DNA from: Tenrec ecaudatus
Lineage: Eukaryota; Chordata; Mammalia; Afrosoricida; Tenrecidae
Assembly: GCF_050624435.1 (NCBI RefSeq)
Contig: NC_134535.1
Coordinates: forward strand, 126,157,731-126,221,730
Direction: 5' to 3'
Length of the DNA: 64,000 nt
The notes under the pieces are model-generated. The model saw nothing but the letters and a program-made list of their open reading frames with translations, ran no database searches and had not been told where the DNA came from. The translations under genes were made by a program, and so were the position numbers. Shown here one piece after another: positions 12,421-24,469 of the stretch; the first letter of the stretch is position 1; every line of letters begins with the position of its first letter.

Positions 12421-13174
12421 CAGGGCGGGAGCAGGGAGAAGGAGGGATAGGAAGGGAGAGAGGGAAAAAGGGAGGGAGGGAGGAAAGGTAAAAAGAAAGA
12501 GAACTACATTTAATAGGGTTTTTTTAAAAATAAAAATAACACTCTTTTAAAGAGCAGATGGACCTAGATATTTCCCTTTTACATTGATCTGTGCAGAGAG
12601 CCATACATGGTCCCTTTTCCTCGCTTTTATACTTAGCACCTTGACCTTATTCCTAATCATCGTCCCCATTTTACCTCCCAGCACCTGCAATTCTTTGATC
12701 AAAGTTACTTAGGTTTCACACTGAGGGGAGTGCTGGTTCTCCCAAGTCTATAACTTAATGGATGCTCAGCTGATAATGTTTAATGAATGGCATGGTGATA
12801 GATATTTAACACGAATTATCTTATGTAAGAGGAAGTATGTTGAGAATATCATTCAAATCATTTATACTTCTGTTTCAAAGGCTTAAGCTTTTCATGATTA
12901 CTAAGGCAAATTCCAGTTACAAAATAAATTAAGTATGTGCCTTCTCTTCAACAAATATTTACATGCTGCAAATCTCTCTGTCCTTAGAAAATATACAAAG
13001 TAAACGCCAACACGCTAACAGCTGAAGACTGTATGGTTTGTTCAATGAAGTCTTAATCAAACACAACTGGGGAGACAGGATGTCTATCTGCGTATTCATC
13101 ATTTGACTGTATCTCAATTGAAACCACACCGGAATGATAACAGAAAGAAAAGTCGTCTTTTTCTTCTTTTTTTT

Positions 13175-13390
13175 TTTTAATCAAGGGTTCAGGAGGGAGG
13201 GGATTGCAGGGAGGGAGGCTGAAATATGAGGACCTGATGCCAGGGGCTTAAGTGGAAAGCAAATGTTTTGACAATGATGAGGGTAATGAATGTACAAATG
13301 TGCTTTACACAATTATGTATGGATGGATTGTGATAAGAGTTTTATGAGCCCTTAAAAACTAAAAAATTAAAATATCAAAATTTTTAAAAA
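13175..13390 (+). repeat. L1 3' end
   Basis: ATCAAGGGTTCAGGAGG, TTAAGTGGAAAGCAAATG, GTGATAAGAGTTTTATGAGC and an A-rich tail; same as 18450-18640 and 21870-22060. Confidence 0.8.
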
Positions 13391-13559
13391 AGAAAATTTG
13401 TCTTTAAACAAATTCTGCAGCAGTGTCTGTATGCTATGAGGATGACAGTACGGTAGAGAATGTTTCATTAGTTTTCACAGTATGAAGGGAGAGTGCTCTT
13501 GAGCTGATCTTGAAGGAGGTCTAGCAATCAAACAACTAAATGATTGTACATAATAACTG

Positions 13560-13772
13560 TTCAGAGTCACCCGTGGTCATCTGGTGGATTCCAACACATA
13601 AAGACCATACAGGACGGTGTAGACTTGCCCCATGCGTTTCCAAGGCTGTTACTCACTGGGAATAGAAAGCCTTATCTTGCTCCCATGAATGGGGCTGGTG
13701 CTTTTGAACTGCTGACCTTGAAGCTAACAGCCCAACTTGAAGTCCAATATGTCACCAGGGCTCCACTGTTGG
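13560..13772 (-). repeat. AfroSINE (antisense)
   Basis: Ends GTCACCAGGGCTCC and contains TTTTGAACTGCTGACCTTGA, the antisense SINE head. Confidence 0.75.
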
Positions 13773-13929
13773 GGGAGCAAGAGAACTAAAGAAGAGGAGT
13801 CAGGAAGAGTCGGGGTGCTGGTACAGATATGTGTGTATGACTAACAGATACATGATTTCTCAGGATTTTCCCAGGAGGTCCTACAACTCAACAGCTCTGG
13901 TTCCCCTGGCCTATAAGGTCATAAAGTGG

Positions 13930-14135
13930 AAGGAGTCCCGGTGGCTTAGTGGATTACGCAATGGAATGCTAACTGTAAAGTCAGCAGTTTAAACCCACCA
14001 GTAGCTACATGGGAGAAAGATGCGGCTGTTGACTTCTGTAAAGATTTACAGCTTTGGAAACCCACCGGGGCATTTATACCCTGCCGTTGAAGGTCACTAT
14101 GAGTTGGAATCAATTCAGTGGTAGTGAGTTTTTGG
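13930..14135 (+). repeat. AfroSINE (sense)
   Basis: GGAGTCCCGGTGGCTTAGTG head, GTAAAGATTTACAGCTTTGG middle, GGTCACTATGAGTTGGAATC tail. It lies about 80 bases before the large triplet array but in the opposite orientation to the SINE on its other side. Confidence 0.85.
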
Positions 14136-14216
14136 TTTTATCCCACTTGGAAAAGCAAAATGTCCATCTGCAAGTCCTCAAACATGTTGCTGCTTTAGCT
14201 CAAGTATCTGTTTCTG

Positions 14217-16149
14217 TCTTTGTTCTTGCTATTCTGCTGCTGTTGCTGTTCCCACTGTTGTTATTGTTGCTGCTGCTGTGCCTGCTGTTGCTGCTGCTGC
14301 TGTTGTTGCTGTTGCCGTTGCTACTGTTATTACTGCTATTGCTGTTACTGCTACTGTTGCTGTTGCTGCTACTATTGCTGCTGTTGCTGTTACTGCTTAT
14401 GTTGCGATTGCTGTTGCTGCTGTTGTTGATGTTGCTGCTGCTGTTGCTGTTACTGCTATTGTTTGCAGCTGTTGTTGCTGTTGCTGCTGCTGTGGTTGCT
14501 GCTATTGCTGTTGTTGCAGTTGCTGCTGTTTTTGCTGCTGCTGCTTTTGTTGCTGTTGTTGCTATTGTTGCTGCTGCTGCTGTTGATGTTGCTGCTGTTG
14601 CTGCTGTTGTTGATGTTGCTGCTGTTACTGCTGTTGTTACTCCTGTTGTTATTGCTGTTGCTGCCGCTGTTGCTGCTGCTGCTACTTTTGCTGTTTCCAT
14701 TGCTGCTGCTGCTGCTGTGGCTGTTGCTGTCACTATTGCTGGTGTTGTTATTGCTGTTGTTGGTGCTGTTGCTCCTGTGGTTGCTGTTGTTACTGTTGCT
14801 GCTTTTGCTGTTTTCACTGTTACTGCTATTGCTGCTGTTGCTGCTGCTGCTTTTGCTGTTGCTGTTGTTGTTGCTGTTACTGCTGTTGCTGTTGCTGTGG
14901 TTGCTGCTGCTGTTGCTGCTGCTGCTTCTGCTGTTGTTGCCGTTGTTGCTGCTGTTGCTGTGGCCGCTGTTGCTTTGGTTGCTACTGCTGCTGCTGCTGT
15001 TGTTGCTGCTGTTGCTATTGCTGTTGTTGCTGTTGCTGCAGCTGTAGTTGTTGCTGCGGCTGTTGCTGTTGTTACTGTTTCTGTTTTTGCTGTTTTCACT
15101 GTTACTGCTATTGTTGCTATTGCTGCTGCTGCTGCTGCTGTTTTTGCTGTTGCTGCTCTTGGTGCTGTTGTTGCTCTTGTTGCTATTGCTGTTACTGCTG
15201 CTGTTGCTGTTATTGTTGCTGTTGCTGTTATTGTTGTTGCTGCTGCTATTGCTGTGGCTGCTGTTGCTGTGGTTGCTACTGCTGCTGCTGTTGCTGTTGC
15301 TGCTGTTGCTATTGTTGTTGTTGCTGTTGCTGTGGCTGTTGCTGTTGCTGCTTTTGCTGTTTTCACTATTACTGCTATTGTTGCTATTGCTGCTGTTTTC
15401 GCTGTTGCTGCTCTTGGTGCTGTTGTTGCTCTTGTTGCTATTGCTGTTACTGTTGTTGCTACTGTTGTTGCTATTGCTGTTACTGCTGTTGTTGTTATTG
15501 TTGCTGCTGCTGTTGCTGTTATTATTGTTGTTGCTGTTATTGTTGCTGTTGCTGTTGCTGTTATTGTTGTTGCAGCTGCTGTTGCTGCTGTTGCTGTGGC
15601 TGTAGTTGTTGCTGCTGTTGCTGTGGCTGCTGTTGCTGTGGTTGCTACTGCTGCGACTGTAGTTGTTGCTGTGGCTGTTGCTGTTGCTGCTGTTACTGCT
15701 GTTGCTGCTGTTGTTGCTGTTGCTACTGCTGTTCCTGTTATTGTTGCTGTTACTGTTGTTGCTATTGCTGTTACTGCTGTTGCTGCTGTTGTTGTTATTG
15801 TTGTTGCTGTGGCTGCTGTTGCTGTGGTTGCTACTGCTGCTGCTTCTGCTGTTGCTGCTGATATTGCTGTTGTTGCTGTTGCTGCTGCTGTAGTTGTTGC
15901 TTCGGCTGTTGCTGTTGTTGCTGTTGCTGCTGTTGCTGTGGCTGCTGTGGCTGTGGCTGTGGCTGTGGCTCTTGTTACTGTTGCTGCTTTTGCTGTTTTC
16001 ACTGTTACTGCTATTGTTGCTATTGCTGCTGCTGCTGCTGCTGCTGTTTTTACTGTTGCTGCTGCTTTTGCTATTGCTGTTACTGCTGTTGCTGCTGTTG
16101 TTGCTGCTGCTGCTGCTGTTGCTGTTATTGTTGTTGTTGCTGCTGCTGG
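14217..16149 (+). repeat. 1.93-kb degenerate TGC/TGT (CAG/CAA) triplet array
   Basis: Nearly the whole stretch keeps a 3-bp period of TGC and TGT triplets with scattered TAC/TAT, TCC and GGC variants. It produces long spurious open frames on both strands: Leu, Ala/Val and Cys runs on plus; Ser/Asn and Ala/Thr runs on minus. There is no codon bias beyond the repeat and no protein-like composition, so I call no gene. It abuts an antisense AfroSINE/RTE tail at 16150. Confidence 0.97.
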
Positions 16150-16378
16150 GTGGCATCAAGTTGGTTCCAACTTGCCCCACTGCCTCGTAGAATCTGGTCT
16201 GACTCATAGAAACCTATAAGAAAGAATGAAAATATCCCTTTGCATTTTAAGACTGTAAATATTTACTGGAACAGAGAAAGTCTCATCTTTCTCCTGTGGA
16301 GCAGCTAGTGGATTGTAACTGCTGACCTTGCGGCCTGCAGCCAAATTCATAATTCACTACACCACCAGGGATCCTTGT
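16150..16378 (-). repeat. AfroSINE with RTE-type 3' tail (antisense), flanking the array
   Basis: Reads (minus) AGGATCCCTGGTGGTGTAG ... TTGGAACCAACTTGATGCCA, then CCCAGCAGCAGCAACAACA leading into the array. The AAC-rich 3' tail of this SINE is therefore continuous with the triplet array. Confidence 0.8.
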
Positions 16379-16455
16379 TCTAACTCATAAACCAAACCAA
16401 AGTCACTGCCATTGAGTCAATGCTGACTCGGCCACCTCGTGTGGGTTTTGGAGAC

Positions 16456-19110
16456 TAGCTTTTTTCTTTATTTAATCGTTTTATTGAGGGATCATACAAC
16501 TCTCATCACAATTCACACATCCATCTATTGTGTCTAGCACATTTGTGCATTTGTTACCCTCGTCATTCTCAAAACATTTGCTCTCCACTTGGGCTCTTGG
16601 AGTCAGCTCCTCATTTTTCAATTTTTTCCCCTCCCTCCCCATTTGCCCTCCCTCCTGAAAGCTTGATAATTTTTAAATTATTATTATTTTGTCATATCTT
16701 ACACTGTCTGATGTCTCCATTCACCCATTTTTCTGCTGTCCATCCCCCAGGGAGGAGATTACATGTAGATCCTTGTAATTGGTTGCCCATTTCTACCCCA
16801 GTATTGCCACTCTCACCACTGGTCCTGGGGGATTCATCTGTCCTGGATTCCCTGTTTCCAGTTCTTATCTGTACCAGTGTACATCCTCTGGTCTAACTAG
16901 GTTTGTAAGGTAGAATTGGGATCATGATAGTGGTGGTGGGGGGAGGAAGCATTTAAGAAGTAGGGAAAAGTTGTGTATTTCATTGATACTACCCTGAACC
17001 CTACCTGGTTCATCTCCTCCCTGCTACCCCTCTGCAAGGGATGTCCAGTTGCCTACAGATGGGTGTTGGGTACCCACCCCACACTCTCCCTCACTCATGA
17101 TGGTATGATTTGTTGTTCTTTCGTGCTTGATACCTGATCCCTTTGACCCTTGTGATCACACAGGCTGGTGTGCTTATTCCATGTGGGCTTTGTTGCTTCT
17201 CAGCTAGATATCCTCTTGTTTACTTTCAAGCCTTTAAGACACCAGGCGCTATATCTTTTGATAGCTGGGCACCATCAGCTTCCTTCACCACATTTGCTTA
17301 TGCACACATTTGTCTTCAGCGATCATGTTGGGAAGGTGGGTATCATGGAATGTCTGTTTAGTTGAGCAAAGGGTTCTTATATTGAGGGAGTATGTGAGTG
17401 GAGGCCCAATGTCCATCTGCTACCCTACTGCTAAACCTATAAACATATGCACATAGATCCAGTTCCCCATCATCATACATAAATATATTTACATATGTAC
17501 CTGCCTGTATTTAGGCCTCTAGGTCTGCCCTTTGCCTCCTACTTCTTTCCTCTATTTCCTTTAGATTTCCTCTTGTCCCACTACCATGCTCAGCCTTCAT
17601 TTGGGTTTCAGTAATTCTGCTCAGTTACATTGCCCTTGATCACTCCCTACCAGTCCTCACACCCCCTTCTTGCCACTGGTTTTGGATCACTCATAGTTCC
17701 CTTGTCCCTGAGTTGGTTAATACCACTTCCCTTCCCCCCCACCTCCCACTCTCCCATGTCCCCCAAGAACCATCAGTCCTGTTGTTTTCTTCTCCACATT
17801 GTTTATTCAGCCTGCCTTAACTAGATAGCCTGCAGAGATAATAATGTGCACATAATCTGGGGTCCCCTAGGCTGAAAAATAAACAAGGGGCCATCTAACT
17901 GAAAAACAACAAAGCCCACATGGAAAATGCACACCAGCATGTGAGATGACAAGGCATCGAGGGATCCGGTATCAGGCATCAAAGACCAAAAAATTAATAA
18001 AAATAATAGCATTGTGAATGAAGGGGAGTGAAGAGTGGGGACCCAGAGCCCATCCGGGGGAAATTGGACATCCCCTTGCAGAAGGGCTGTGGGGTGGTGA
18101 CAAGCAGGTCAGAGTGCAGTGTAGAAATGATGAAACATACAATTTTCCTCTAGTTCTTGAATGCTTCCTCCCCCCACTATCGTGATCCCAATTCTACCTA
18201 AAATAACCAGCTGGACCGGGAGATGTACACTGGCACAGATAGGAACTGGTAATACAGGGAATCCAGGACAGATGAGCCCCTCAGGAACAGTGGTGAGAGT
18301 GGGGATATCGGGAAGGTGGAGGGAGGGTGAGGGAGAAAGGGGAAACAGATAACAAGGTCTACATATAACCTCCTCCCTGGAGGACGGACAGCGGAGAACT
18401 AGCTGAGGAAGACGTCGGATGGTGTAAGATATGATAAAAAATAATTACTCATAAATTATCAAGGGTTCAGGAGGAGGGGGGAGTAAAATGAGGAGTTGAT
18501 ACCAAGGGCTCTAGTAGAAAGCAGGTATTTTGAGACTGATGATGGCAACATATGTACGAACGTGCTGGACACAAATGATGTATGTATGGATTGTGAAAAA
18601 AATTGTATGAGCTTCTAATAAAATGATTGTTTTAATCTCGACAGTGCCAAACAAAGTGACACATAAAAACAAGGCAACAATGACAGCAACAACAATAACA
18701 ACAAAAAGCCAATGATATACAAAATCTAAAAGAACAACAAAAGAAAGAAAAGCTTGTAAATCGTTCAAGTCTGTTTATTGATCTTTAGGAGTGTTTTTCA
18801 GTTGAGTCTGATAGGGTGCGACACCCTGGCACCAAAGTCTATTTTTTATATTCCCTCGGGACTTCCTTGCTCTGCTCCCCTTACTGTTCTATTGCACGCC
18901 TTTAGTGTTTTGCCTCGGGGTGGTGGGTCAGCTTGGCCACACATCCCCCACTGTGTCTCCACTGTTGTCCCATGTAGGGCTATGGGTCAGTACAGGATGT
19001 CGCACTAGTGGGGCCGGCCATATGCTCCTCTCTGTGTGTTGGCTGCTCTGAGCGGGGCTATTGTCCTCTGAGCTTGGGGGGCCAGGTTGTGCTCCACTCC
19101 CTTCTACCCC
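16456..19110 (-). mobile_element. L1 3' region, antisense, interrupted
   Basis: On the minus strand this is a long L1 3' UTR ending at the left in GAGTTGTATGATCCCTCAAT and A-rich sequence. It is interrupted at about 17850-18640 by a second L1 piece in the opposite orientation and continues to about 19110 (TTGATCTTTAGGAGTGTTTT segment). No ORF2 coding remains. Confidence 0.75.
17850..18640 (+). mobile_element. Nested sense-strand L1 3' end
   Basis: Runs from about TGGGGTCCCCTAGGCTG to the typical end TTGTATGAGCTTCTAATAAA. TAATCT occurs at both junctions (just before the left edge and after the A/T tail at 18633-18640), a plausible short target duplication. With the host copy it makes an imperfect inverted repeat. 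Confidence 0.65.
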
Positions 19111-19205
19111 CAGTCTTTCTTCCACAAAGCTGCTGGTGGTTTTCAACTGCCGACCATACAGATAACACCCCAACACTTAATCGCCACACCACCAGGGCAC
19201 CTGTT
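19105..19205 (-). repeat. AfroSINE fragment (antisense)
   Basis: TTCCACAAAGCTGCTGGTGG, GACCATACAGATAACACC, CCACACCACCAGGGCACC. Confidence 0.6.
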
Positions 19206-19619
19206 AGTGAGCTATAATGTAACAGAATGAAATGTTGCCCAGTCTTGTGCCCATCATTGCTTTGTTGCAGCCACTCTCGACTCATCAGGTGTCTGGAAAA
19301 TAAGGAGAGTAATCTCCTCACCATTACTAGACCTTTTGTGCCCATGTGCATACACACATATGGTAGGGGTGCATGAGTGGCCAGAGGCAACACCTGGCTC
19401 TAGAAATACTAAATCAGCCCCTGAGACCATTAAAGTTGATAACCAAGTGTATTATGATTGACAAGTGTGTTATGAAGGCAGGCAATCTCATTCCTGGATC
19501 TTTGCTCTTAATGATCACTGCATTCCTGAAGCCCCTAGCAAGGTTGGAGTATGGGGGGTCTTCTGTGTGGAGAGCTGTTGGTTGCTATTAAGGTCTGTTG
19601 ACCCAGTGGTGGCAATTCC

Positions 19620-19840
19620 AAATCCTTTTTGTTTTCTAGAGGCACAGTTGTGTAAGTGTTGGGTTGCTAACCCAAAGGTCAGCAATTCAAACCCACCAGC
19701 TTCTCTACTGGAGAAAGATGAGAGTAACTGTCACTGTGAAAATTTACAATGTCAGAACCCTAAGGAGCAGTTCTACCCTGTCCTATAGGGTTGATATGAG
19801 TCAGAACTGGCCCCATGATAGTGGGTTGGGATATAGTAAC
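19620..19840 (+). repeat. AfroSINE (sense)
   Basis: GTGTTGGGTTGCTAACCC head, AGTTCTACCCTGTCCTATAG and GATATGAGTCAGAACTGG tail. Confidence 0.8.
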
Positions 19841-19849
19841 TTATGGTTT

Positions 19850-21080
19850 TTCCTCTTCCTATTCCATCTGCATAAAGTGTTTTCATCTTCGACTTCTCGT
19901 CTCATTTAACTAAGAAATAATGTTGAGAACAGGCAAATTAAACTGAGAATTAATGAAAGTTAAGGATGAATATGCCAAAAGGAGTCCAAACACAAGCCGT
20001 AAAGATAATAGTTCATAAGACTAAACCTTAAAATTTTTTCCTAAGATTTCCAAGAGGAGGTGAGAAATAGCAGGGGCTGAGAGAATGAGAAAAAAATCAT
20101 GTTGCCGATTAGCCCATAAAATTGTTTTGGAGCAAAGACTCTGTAAATGTATCATGTGCTGTGCTTGTTATTTAATAAGATAGACAAACACAGAAATGCT
20201 GCACATCAATATAAGTTGCGATTAGAATTGGATAAAAGTTACATAGTATGTTCTAGAAACATAAGGAGATTGGATAAGAACACCCAGAGACTTAGTAAGG
20301 GCTTCCTACAGGAAGCCCTACAAGCCAAGTCTTGGGGGACAAAAATGAGTTGTGGAATGATTTGTGTCTTCTAAAATATATAGATTTTGTAAATCCTAAC
20401 ATTTATACCTATATTTACAATCACATTCATCAGAAGGTTCTTTGGTATGTTAATTAGCAATATTAGAGTAGGGGAATTTTTTGTTTGTTTTTGTTTTTTC
20501 ACTTTTTATTGTAAATTAGATGATGATTGACATAGTAAATCAACCGTTTTACAAAATACATATTTTTTTCCTAAGGCAAACCCTTTGGATACAAATATCC
20601 AGCTAACAATAAGAAAGTAGATAAATTAATAAATACATGAGTGATTTATAAACTACACAATTGCTAGTTAATTTTGACATTATTATTCTCTTGGGGGAGG
20701 ACACATTATCTCCTTTTCAAGTGTATCAATGATAATATAGGAAATTTTTCATTGGTTTAATGACCTTAAAGTCCTCATTGTGTTATAAGAAAAAATAACA
20801 GTAAATCAAAATGGAAAACAGGTTAACAATTAATAAGCCTGAAGACAACATAAACATAAATAAAGGACACTCCAGATTTAAATTTTTTTCAAGTGCATAA
20901 AAAGGATTTCAAAAAATTCCATTATCTTTTAATTCCATTTCTCTATGAATTTTGAGGTCTTTTTGTTCTAAGTTCTTAAATCAAAAAGCAGGAGTTATAA
21001 TATTAATATAAACATAAGAGAATTCAAATTCACTTGGGTCAAGTCAATTGATTTTTAAAATTTCAAACAGTCAAGATCAT
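19850..21080. other. AT-rich intergenic stretch, nothing assignable
   Basis: No frame, SINE head or LINE 3' end recognised in 1.2 kb. Short poly(A)/poly(T) runs only. Confidence 0.5.
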
Positions 21081-21082
21081 TA

Positions 21083-21278
21083 CAGGAGCCTTGGTTGCAG
21101 GGATTACACACTGGCCTGTGATCCGAAAGGACAGCGGTTCAACCACAAGTCATTCCTCGGGAGAGGGACAAGGTCTTCTACCCTCATGAACAGTTATAGT
21201 CTCAGAAATCCACAGGGGCAGTTCTACCCTGGCATATAGGGTCACTATAGGTCAATATCAATTCGATGACAATGAGTT
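21083..21278 (+). repeat. AfroSINE (sense)
   Basis: AGGAGCCTTGGTTGCAGGGA head; GGGTCACTATAGGTCAATAT and ATTCGATGACAATGAG tail. Confidence 0.85.
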
Positions 21279-21465
21279 TTTTAAGATTGCTACATTGGCC
21301 TACAGATTAAATATAATCCAAATAGGTTTTCTACAGAATTGTATGAGTTCTTTTGAAATTTTACATGAAAAGAAAAGGTTCATGAAACAAAAAAAAAAAG
21401 CAAGATCATTAAACATGAATAAATTTAGAAATAGGGATTGACCAAGACTTACAGCAAAGACCATT

Positions 21466-21672
21466 AAGAGTCCCTGGGCGGTGCCAATGTTTAAGCCCTA
21501 GGCTATTATCCAAAAAGCTGGCCGTGTACACACACTCAGAGGCCACTCAGAAGAAAGATTGAGCCATCGGCTTCTACAAGGTCACAGCTCTGGAAACACC
21601 ATGATCCTGTCCTACTCTGTACACAGAGAGTCACCTGGAGTTGGAATTAATCCAACAGCAATGGCAAGGACC
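21466..21672 (+). repeat. AfroSINE (sense)
   Basis: AAGAGTCCCTGGGCGGTGCC head, TCCTGTCCTACTCTG and GTTGGAATTAATCCAACAGC tail. Confidence 0.85.
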
Positions 21673-21819
21673 ACGTGTGCTCTTTGATATTGGCACCAGG
21701 AAAAATCAAAATAAATGAAGCCAAGAAGAGATTGTACAACTCTTCTTAATATGATTGAACTATTAAATTGTATGATTTTGAATTAGGTGGCCAAAAAAAA
21801 AGCATTAAAAAAATAGAAA

Positions 21820-22085
21820 GCCAGGGAGACGCCGGATAGGGCAAGATATGACAAAATAATAATTTATAAATTATCAAGGACTCATGAGGGAGGGGGGAGC
21901 AGGGAGGGGAAAAACGAGGACTTGATGCAAAGGGCTAAAGTGGAGAGCAAATGCTTTGAAAATGATTAGGGCAAAGAATGTACAGATGTGATTTATACAA
22001 TTGATGTATGTATGGATTGTGATAAGAGTTGTATGAGTCCCTAATACAATGTTAAAATTAATTAATTAATTAATTTTTTTAAAAA
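21820..22085 (+). repeat. L1 3' end
   Basis: GATATGACAAAATAATAATT, TCAAGGACTCATGAGGG, GTGATAAGAGTTGTATGAG, then (ATTA)n. Close to the 60880-61120 copy. Confidence 0.8.
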
Positions 22086-22109
22086 ATAGGAAGCCAGAAA
22101 TAAATATAT

Positions 22110-22990
22110 GTGGGCCCTTGATATATACTACAGGTGACATTGTGCAGATCATTACCCAAAAAAGAGGACTAACTCAATGCATGGTGCTGACTCCCATATG
22201 GGAAAAATCCTCAACATGTATATAAATCAATTTCATAATATTAGAAATTTAAATATAAAATTCAAAGCACTAAAACTTCTAAAATAATATATAGGATATT
22301 TATGAGCTTGAGATAGGCACAAACTTTTTTAACTACACACAAAAAGCAATAATTTAAAAGATCGAGAAATGAAATTTAAAATTAAGAATTTGTGCCAATC
22401 CATACATACCATAAAATAAGTGAAAAGACAATCCACAGAGAAATCATTTGTGATACATATGTAGTATTATCCAAATATATCAATATCTTCTAAAAATAAT
22501 AAGGACAATCCTATGACCAAATGGGCAGTAGAAATAAACTAGGCAAGTAACAGAAGGGGACATATAAATAGCCAAGAAACTTATAAAGATACTCAATCTT
22601 TTCATTAATCAAAGAACTGCAAATTAAAATCACAATAAAATATCATTTTAAGACCCTAGAATGGGAAAATCATGCCCATAGAGCCTCATAGGACTAAGGA
22701 TGGAAGTCATACAGAACAATGGGAACACTGATGGTGGGAGGGTAAATTAAAACACTTACCATGGCAACATATGAGCATTATGTTATAAATGAAATACCAC
22801 ATATCCTACACCCAATAATTCTAATCTTTGACATCTACCCAAGAATTGCTTGCACGTGTGCACTAGGGAACAGTTACACAAATACTTGTAGCAGAATTTT
22901 GCTTATTACAGGTAAAAAAGAGATATAACCTAAATACTCATCCAAAGCATGAAAAAAATGATATATTAATTAACTGCAGGTTATTAAAAT
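22110..22990 (+). repeat. Ancient L1 ORF2 debris
   Basis: Fragments such as GAACACTGATGGTGGGAGG and ACCCAATAATTCTAATC resemble the 3' part of L1 ORF2. No frame survives. Confidence 0.4.
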
Positions 22991-23149
22991 ATTCATGAAT
23001 CATTTAAATATAATACTAAATGAGAAACAGCAAATCCCAAGAAGCAACAAGAGCATAAAACCATTTTTTAGAGAATTCAAAAATGAGCAAGCAAACATAT
23101 GTGATGAAAGTATTTTGTAACCCACCCCATAAACAAGACAAGAAATAAA

Positions 23150-24440
23150 AACTACATGATCACATCAATAGATGCAGAAAAGGTCTCTGACAATATTTAA
23201 CATCCATTCATGTTCAAAACACTCAACAAGACAGAAAGAAAATTCCTCAACATAATAAAAGCCACATATGAGAAACCAGCAGCCAACATCATGCTCAATG
23301 AGGGAAAGTCAGAAACATTCACACTGAAAACAGGGACCAGGCAAGGATTTCCCCGATCACCATTCTCATTCAACATTGTGCTGGAAGTTTTAGCTAGAGC
23401 CATCTGACAAAAAGAAGAAATCAAGGTAATACACGGAGGCAAATAAGAAGTGAAACTCTCATCGCAGATGATGTGATCCTATATATACAAAACCCTCCAC
23501 AAAAAGCCTGCTGGAAACAATGGAGGCATTCAGCAAGGTAACAGGATACAAAGTTAATAACCAAAAATCAATTGGATTCCTGTATACCAGTAAAACGAGC
23601 TATGAAAAAGACATTAAGAAACCAATATCATTTACAATAACCATACAAAAGATTGAATACTTAGAAATAAACTTAACTAAAGAAATAAAATACCTATACA
23701 GAGAAAATTACAAAACACAACTATAAGAAACTAAAAGGGACCTACATAAATGGAAGAGTATCCCATGTTCATGGATAGGCAGATTTAATATTGTGAAAAT
23801 GACAATACTATCTAAAACAGTGGTTCTCAACCTTCCCAATACCGCAACCCTTTAATACAGTTCCTCATGTGGTGGTGACTCCCCAACCATAAAGTGATTT
23901 TCGTTGCTACTTCATAACTGTAATTTTGTTACCATTATGAATTAGGCGACCCTGTGAACAGGTCATTCAACCCCCAAAGGGGTCGCGACCCACAGGTTGA
24001 AAATCACTGATCCAAAACAATCTACAGATACAATTCAATACCAATTCAAATCCCAAATAGATTCTTTAAAGAAATGGAAAACCGAATTACCAATTCACAT
24101 GAGCAAGCAAAAGACCCAAGATAAGCAAATAACTTATTAAAAAGAAGAACTAAGTAGAAAGTCTGGCACTACCTGACCTAAAACCTCTACCTAGCCGCAG
24201 TAGTCAAACAGCCTGGTACTGGCACAAGAGATGCATGGACCAATGGATCAGACCAGAAAATCCAGACATAAATGTATCAGCCAACAAGCAACTAATCTTT
24301 GACAAAAGACCTAGAAATATCCACTGGGAGAAAGCCTCTTCAACAAGTGGTGTTGGACAAACTGGATTTCCATATGCAGAAGAATGAAACAAGACCCATA
24401 TCTTTCCCCACACACACCAAAAAAAAACTCAAAATGGATT
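23150..24440 (+). pseudogene. L1 ORF2 reverse transcriptase fragment, inactive
   Basis: Conceptual translation shows [17 protein letters not shown] and the catalytic box as IADDVILY (codons at 23461-23484; FADD is usual), then FLYTSK and NLTKEIKYLY. Several stops and frameshifts, and a 192-bp SPIN insertion at 23818, break the frame. It continues as the region corresponding to QPGTGTR/WHKR-like sequence at 24200-24240. Confidence 0.8.
23818..24009 (+). mobile_element. SPIN hAT transposon, short non-autonomous copy
   Basis: 192 bp. The left end is CAGTGGTTCTCAACCTTCCC and the right end CCACAGGTTGAAAATCACTG, near-perfect inverted ends. The interior holds CGCAACCCTTTAATACAG, GTTGCTACTTCATAACTG and AAAGGGGTCGCGACCC, all typical of SPIN. 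The 8-bp flanks ATCTAAAA (23810-23817) and ATCCAAAA (24010-24017) differ by one base and are the hAT target duplication. Inserted in L1 ORF2. No transposase. Confidence 0.88.
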
Positions 24441-24469
24441 AGTCTTAAATGTAAACCCCATGTGATAGG

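Noticed and set aside
14054-16219. 721-codon open frame on plus and 600/583-codon frames on minus
   Set aside because: All come from a triplet microsatellite with no stop triplets in those frames; composition is pure Leu/Ala/Val/Cys or Ser/Asn/Thr/Ala runs. The plus frame starts inside a SINE and ends in another.
16456-18640. Single L1 with 5' inversion (twin priming)
   Set aside because: Both oriented pieces contain the same 3' UTR and their own 3' ends, which one inverted element cannot give.
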